From Manduca sexta (lineage: Eukaryota; Arthropoda; Insecta; Lepidoptera; Sphingidae), in the NCBI RefSeq assembly GCF_014839805.1, contig NC_051134.1:6789170-6853169 (forward strand): a stretch of 64,000 bases of DNA, in the 5' to 3' direction. Position 1 is the first letter of the stretch, and the number at the start of each line of letters is the position of its first letter. Below the pieces are notes generated by a model, which saw only the letters and a list, made by a program, of their open reading frames with translations, had not been told where the DNA came from and ran no database searches. Below are positions 60,471 through 64,000 of this stretch, one piece after another. Position numbers and translations under genes: made by a program.

Positions 60471-63356
60471 ACCAATCTCCCAAATATTACACCACAGCCA
60501 AAAGCAAAGAGGTTGGAGGAGGCAAACGGGCGTCGAAAAGCCTCCTGCATAATGCATCGCGCGACTGCAACGACCTTTGAGTCCCCGCCGGATTATACAC
60601 TACGGGGTTTATTTCGAAAATTTCTAACCCACGGCATCCCGGGAGACCTGTTCCCGGCTTCGAAATTCTTTGCTCTTCCCCGGGATTTTGTTGGGAGCGG
60701 CTTAACGAAACGGGGGCAAGTGTTACCTGAATGGACGTTTTTCTGAAATCTTCTGTTACAGAGGTAATTGTTTTGTTTAAAAATATAAAGCAGTTTTATT
60801 GTGAGAAAGGTCTGTAGCGTTAGAACTTAGAAGGTAACTATTTCACAAAACATGGCCACGTTATTTACAATTTACCATTATGAATGCATGTATGTGTTTA
60901 ATATAAGGCTGTTAGCTATTATTATTCATTAACGTCTAATTAGTTTTCTGGAAGACACAGCGTTCCCAGACGCGTAATCAAGCCTCATGCATTTTAAGTA
61001 TGTAAATTCCTCGACCGTAATTCCCTGTGACAAACTTCGTCAATTTCACTAGATATGAAAATCATAACGATGTGGTCTTATTTATTACTTATTAATACGC
61101 ATTTAGATAGAAAAGAGAATACTAGGTGTTACTCGCGGCTTTGCCCGTGGAAAGAGTTTCTACGGAATAAACGCCATCTGCATATTAGATTTTGGAAAAA
61201 AAAACAGGGATAAACGCCCTCTGTATATTCGTTTTCGGAAATAAAATCTGATAAAAAATATTCTCTGTTTGCCGAATATCTTCAAATGCAATGATATGTT
61301 ACTGTATCCTTCTAAAATAAATTTACATTATTAATCTAAGTGTATTGGCAGCCGTCAGCCTGCGAAGACCTCGCTCATATAATACCACTCACAACGTCAC
61401 AGATTGCCATTTACTATTGAGAATTCATCAATATTTCCCAATCAAACTGTCTGGTATTACGCTGGTTGGAAATCATGTTATATGTTTCGAATTCAAAGGA
61501 CAGAAGCTTGTAATTTCGCAGAAGCGTGGTAACAGCCCCGTAGGCCTAACGTGTTCAGTGAGACGCGAAGCCAATCGTACTAATAGCTTCCTGATCACTC
61601 CCCGGATTCGAACCTATAACAATCTTGCACGGTAATATTACATGGAAATGCTAAAAGCCACTTAGTATATTATTTAAATAAACCGATAGATCTGATAGTA
61701 ATTGATCCATGTCCGATGCTAAAACACGAATATTAACAAAATAATTGTGTGAGGTAAAATTTGAGGGAAGAAATACGGTATATAAGAGGAAAAGGGATGG
61801 TGACGATAACGAACAAGACAATAAATAAGTTGTCTCTCTGATGATAGCTGCTACATCTATCCAAAAATAGCTATTCTACTTACAACTTGCAATTACGAAA
61901 TATGACATCAAACCACACTATCTGTTACTCTAAGATATTATAATTCATTAGATGTTCAGTTTCATAGCGCTTTATATTCAATAGATTCTCTGAAAAACAG
62001 AAGTAGCAATGAAATAAAACCTTTCATGCTACAGAAAGTGAATACAGCGCAGTTCAACCACTCATAAAGTTAGTTCACATCATCAGAAAATATCAAACGA
62101 AACTCTAGTAGATTTTTAAGGCTGCACTAAAAACGTATTTCAAACGTTCTAATTGGGGATGAAAAACTACGAATGGTACCAATCAAACGAGAACGAAGCC
62201 AAATATAAAGCTATAAGACGCGTACAGCCAATGAAAAATATTTTATAGGACGCCTTCGCTGTTCGGGTTCTTAGTTTTACACTCATGTCATAAAAAGTCA
62301 ATAAAATATAGCCGGTTGTGCGGGCTAGTGTTGGGACGAAATAGTTCAAACTTGATATAACAAGGTTTATTTTCCTTTCATTTTTTAAAACGCTAACTTG
62401 AAATAGTAAAAACATATCTCGCGAATTGGCTCTTTCATTCCTTTTATGCAATCGTAAATATTGCTAGAAAAAAATATTTATATCCTCAATCCATTCCCTC
62501 TTTATATAAGAGCAAGATTCACATACTATCATTTTTTTTGTATGCTCGACTTCTGACGTAAAATGAGTTTCACATTTTCGAAGCAAACAATTTTTTCTTT
62601 ATTGATGAGATCTTCGAAGTGACTCCAAAACCTTCTCGAAAGTAATGACATCGAGTGATTAATCGAATCTCACGGTTTTTTCTTGGAACGTAGTATATAA
62701 AAAGTTTGAAAGTCACTCAATAAGGTTTCCAAAATACTTCAACTATGGACTTTAATCTCTATGCCATGATATTCAAAATGTACCACAAAAATAAATTAAA
62801 ATATCGTTACCGTCAGACACTATTGTATTTTAAAAGCAAATCTGAAAATCTCACTAGTATAAAATGTACTGAAGTAAAAAAATCAAACCAAATAGAATAT
62901 CTCATACACAAAGAAACATGAGGCCATTTCTTATCGTTCTTCCGAACAGTCACAAGACGTGATACTTCATCGTTTTAACTCAGTCATATAAAGGTATCAA
63001 GATTTTTGTCACGAACAGAAATATGGCGCGAGTATTTTATGCTGTGTTTTATTATATTCCAAGAACAGACATTCAAATGTATCAGGTCAATAGTAAGAGG
63101 TATTAATTATTCAATAATTTAATTACGAAGATTTAGCAATAACTTTAAATGAAGGAATAATTAAAACGTATACAATAAACGTTCTTAGAACTTTAAATTA
63201 ACATCTATTATGAAAGTTGAAACAACCCTGAATTACGAGTTGTGTTATATTTTATGATGAATACGAGAAACAATTTATAAGATTCATTTCATCTCAGTGG
63301 TGTCATTTGTCTCTTTAGATTGACATCAAATGACTTCGCTACTATCAATTACAGCT
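60471..63356. other. Intergenic, mostly unremarkable
   Basis: A CpG-rich open stretch at 60513-60746 follows the LINE fragment and may belong to it. A weak family F fragment lies at 61120. Nothing else is recognised. Confidence 0.4.
61120..61265 (+). repeat. Family F fragment
   Basis: TACTCGCGGCTTTGCCCGTG followed by two copies of an AAACGCC(A/C)TCTG-type block; only the start of the family is clear. Confidence 0.45.
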
Positions 63357-63655
63357 TGGCGAACTATACGTCCACTAGCTGTACCACTTCGCATAAACAT
63401 AATATGAATATAAACACATGTAAATCAATATTAAATGAAAAAAATAAAAACATGAAAGACCGAACGAAGGTATAAAAATAAATCTATACTAAATCTATAA
63501 TAATAAATCTATACTATGAGTATAGCATGACGAACTATGCGTGCACTAACTCAATCCCTTTGCATAAACATATGATATAAAAAGGAATTAACCTATATTA
63601 AATTAAAAATAAATAAAAACATGTAAGATCGAACGAAGAACGAACCTAAAAGGTC
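63357..63655 (+). repeat. Imperfect tandem duplication, period 171 bp
   Basis: CGAACTAT(A/G)CGT(C/G)CACTA at 63360 and 63531, then GCATAAACATA and AAATAAAAACATG(A/T)AAGA followed by CGAACGAAG in both. Unit 1 ends in a short run of AATAAATCTATACT repeats. Confidence 0.8.
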
Positions 63656-64000
63656 CATCTCGTATTCCACAATGAGTCTCAGTTTGAACAGTGATTCGTT
63701 ACACTTGAACAAAGCGGAGAACTTGTAGGTTACTGAAGAGCTGGGAAGTTAAACAAAAACTGTTATACAGACGGCGGACCGACAATAACTGTATCGGAAA
63801 CTCGTGTAAATTTAGTTTTGTGCAGTTCCACTGTTTCTTTGTGCCGCGCTCTTGGAACGTTCTTTTGGGATTCTCTTGTCTTATGATTCGACGTCGTTTG
63901 TTGTTTATATTTTTGTTTACATGTGTAGAATAAAGGTGTTGATGTTGAAGGATTTTATATCTAAATATCTCATATTTTGAATAGTGCTCTATTTGCCAAT

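Noticed and set aside
60513..60746. Possible coding exon in a CpG-rich stretch
   Set aside because: Translation is not recognised, and it adjoins a LINE fragment to which it may belong.
1..64000. CRISPR arrays, operons, phage or viral genes
   Set aside because: No regularly spaced repeats, ribosome binding sites or dense coding blocks; the window is clearly eukaryotic.

Overview
This window looks like nuclear DNA of a lepidopteran insect (moth or butterfly). It is AT-rich, its genes have introns, most ORFs are short chance frames, and it carries many copies of retroposons typical of Lepidoptera plus a DD37D (maT-type) mariner. It is not bacterial or viral: there are no dense coding blocks, operons or CRISPR arrays. 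No tRNA or rRNA gene was recognised.

One multi-exon gene is clear. It lies on the + strand with six coding exons between 32737 and 44853. The joined exons give exactly 400 residues with a terminal stop. The product is an integral-membrane member of the fatty acid hydroxylase / sterol desaturase superfamily, with all three histidine boxes (HRLYH, HKLHH, HDQHH). Intron 1 is about 8.1 kb and holds a 1.3-kb mariner with an uninterrupted transposase ORF on the opposite strand, itself inserted into an older SINE. Intron 1 also holds RTE-type LINE debris, further SINE fragments and a perfect 27-bp-arm hairpin.

About 4 kb downstream, in tail-to-tail orientation (48808-53185, - strand), is a decayed paralogue. 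Exons 2, 3, 5 and 6 are recognisable at nearly unchanged lengths, but there are five premature stops, a lost splice donor, a 6-bp deletion and no trace of exon 4, which encodes two of the three histidine boxes. Its exon 2 differs from the live gene at only about 6% of positions, while exons 3 and 5 differ at about 24% and 20%. This suggests gene conversion between the inverted copies, limited to exon 2.

Regions: 1-32280 is intergenic, with scattered SINE/LINE fragments, local tandem duplications and one 252-bp foldback MITE. 32281-45950 is the hydroxylase gene with its inferred UTRs. 45950-48800 holds retroposons between the two paralogues. 48808-53185 is the pseudogene. 53186-64000 is again intergenic, with SINEs (two with clear target-site duplications), LINE C-terminal fragments and a 171-bp tandem duplication near the right edge. 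Repeat families are labelled A to L here for cross-reference; these labels are mine and no repeat library was consulted.
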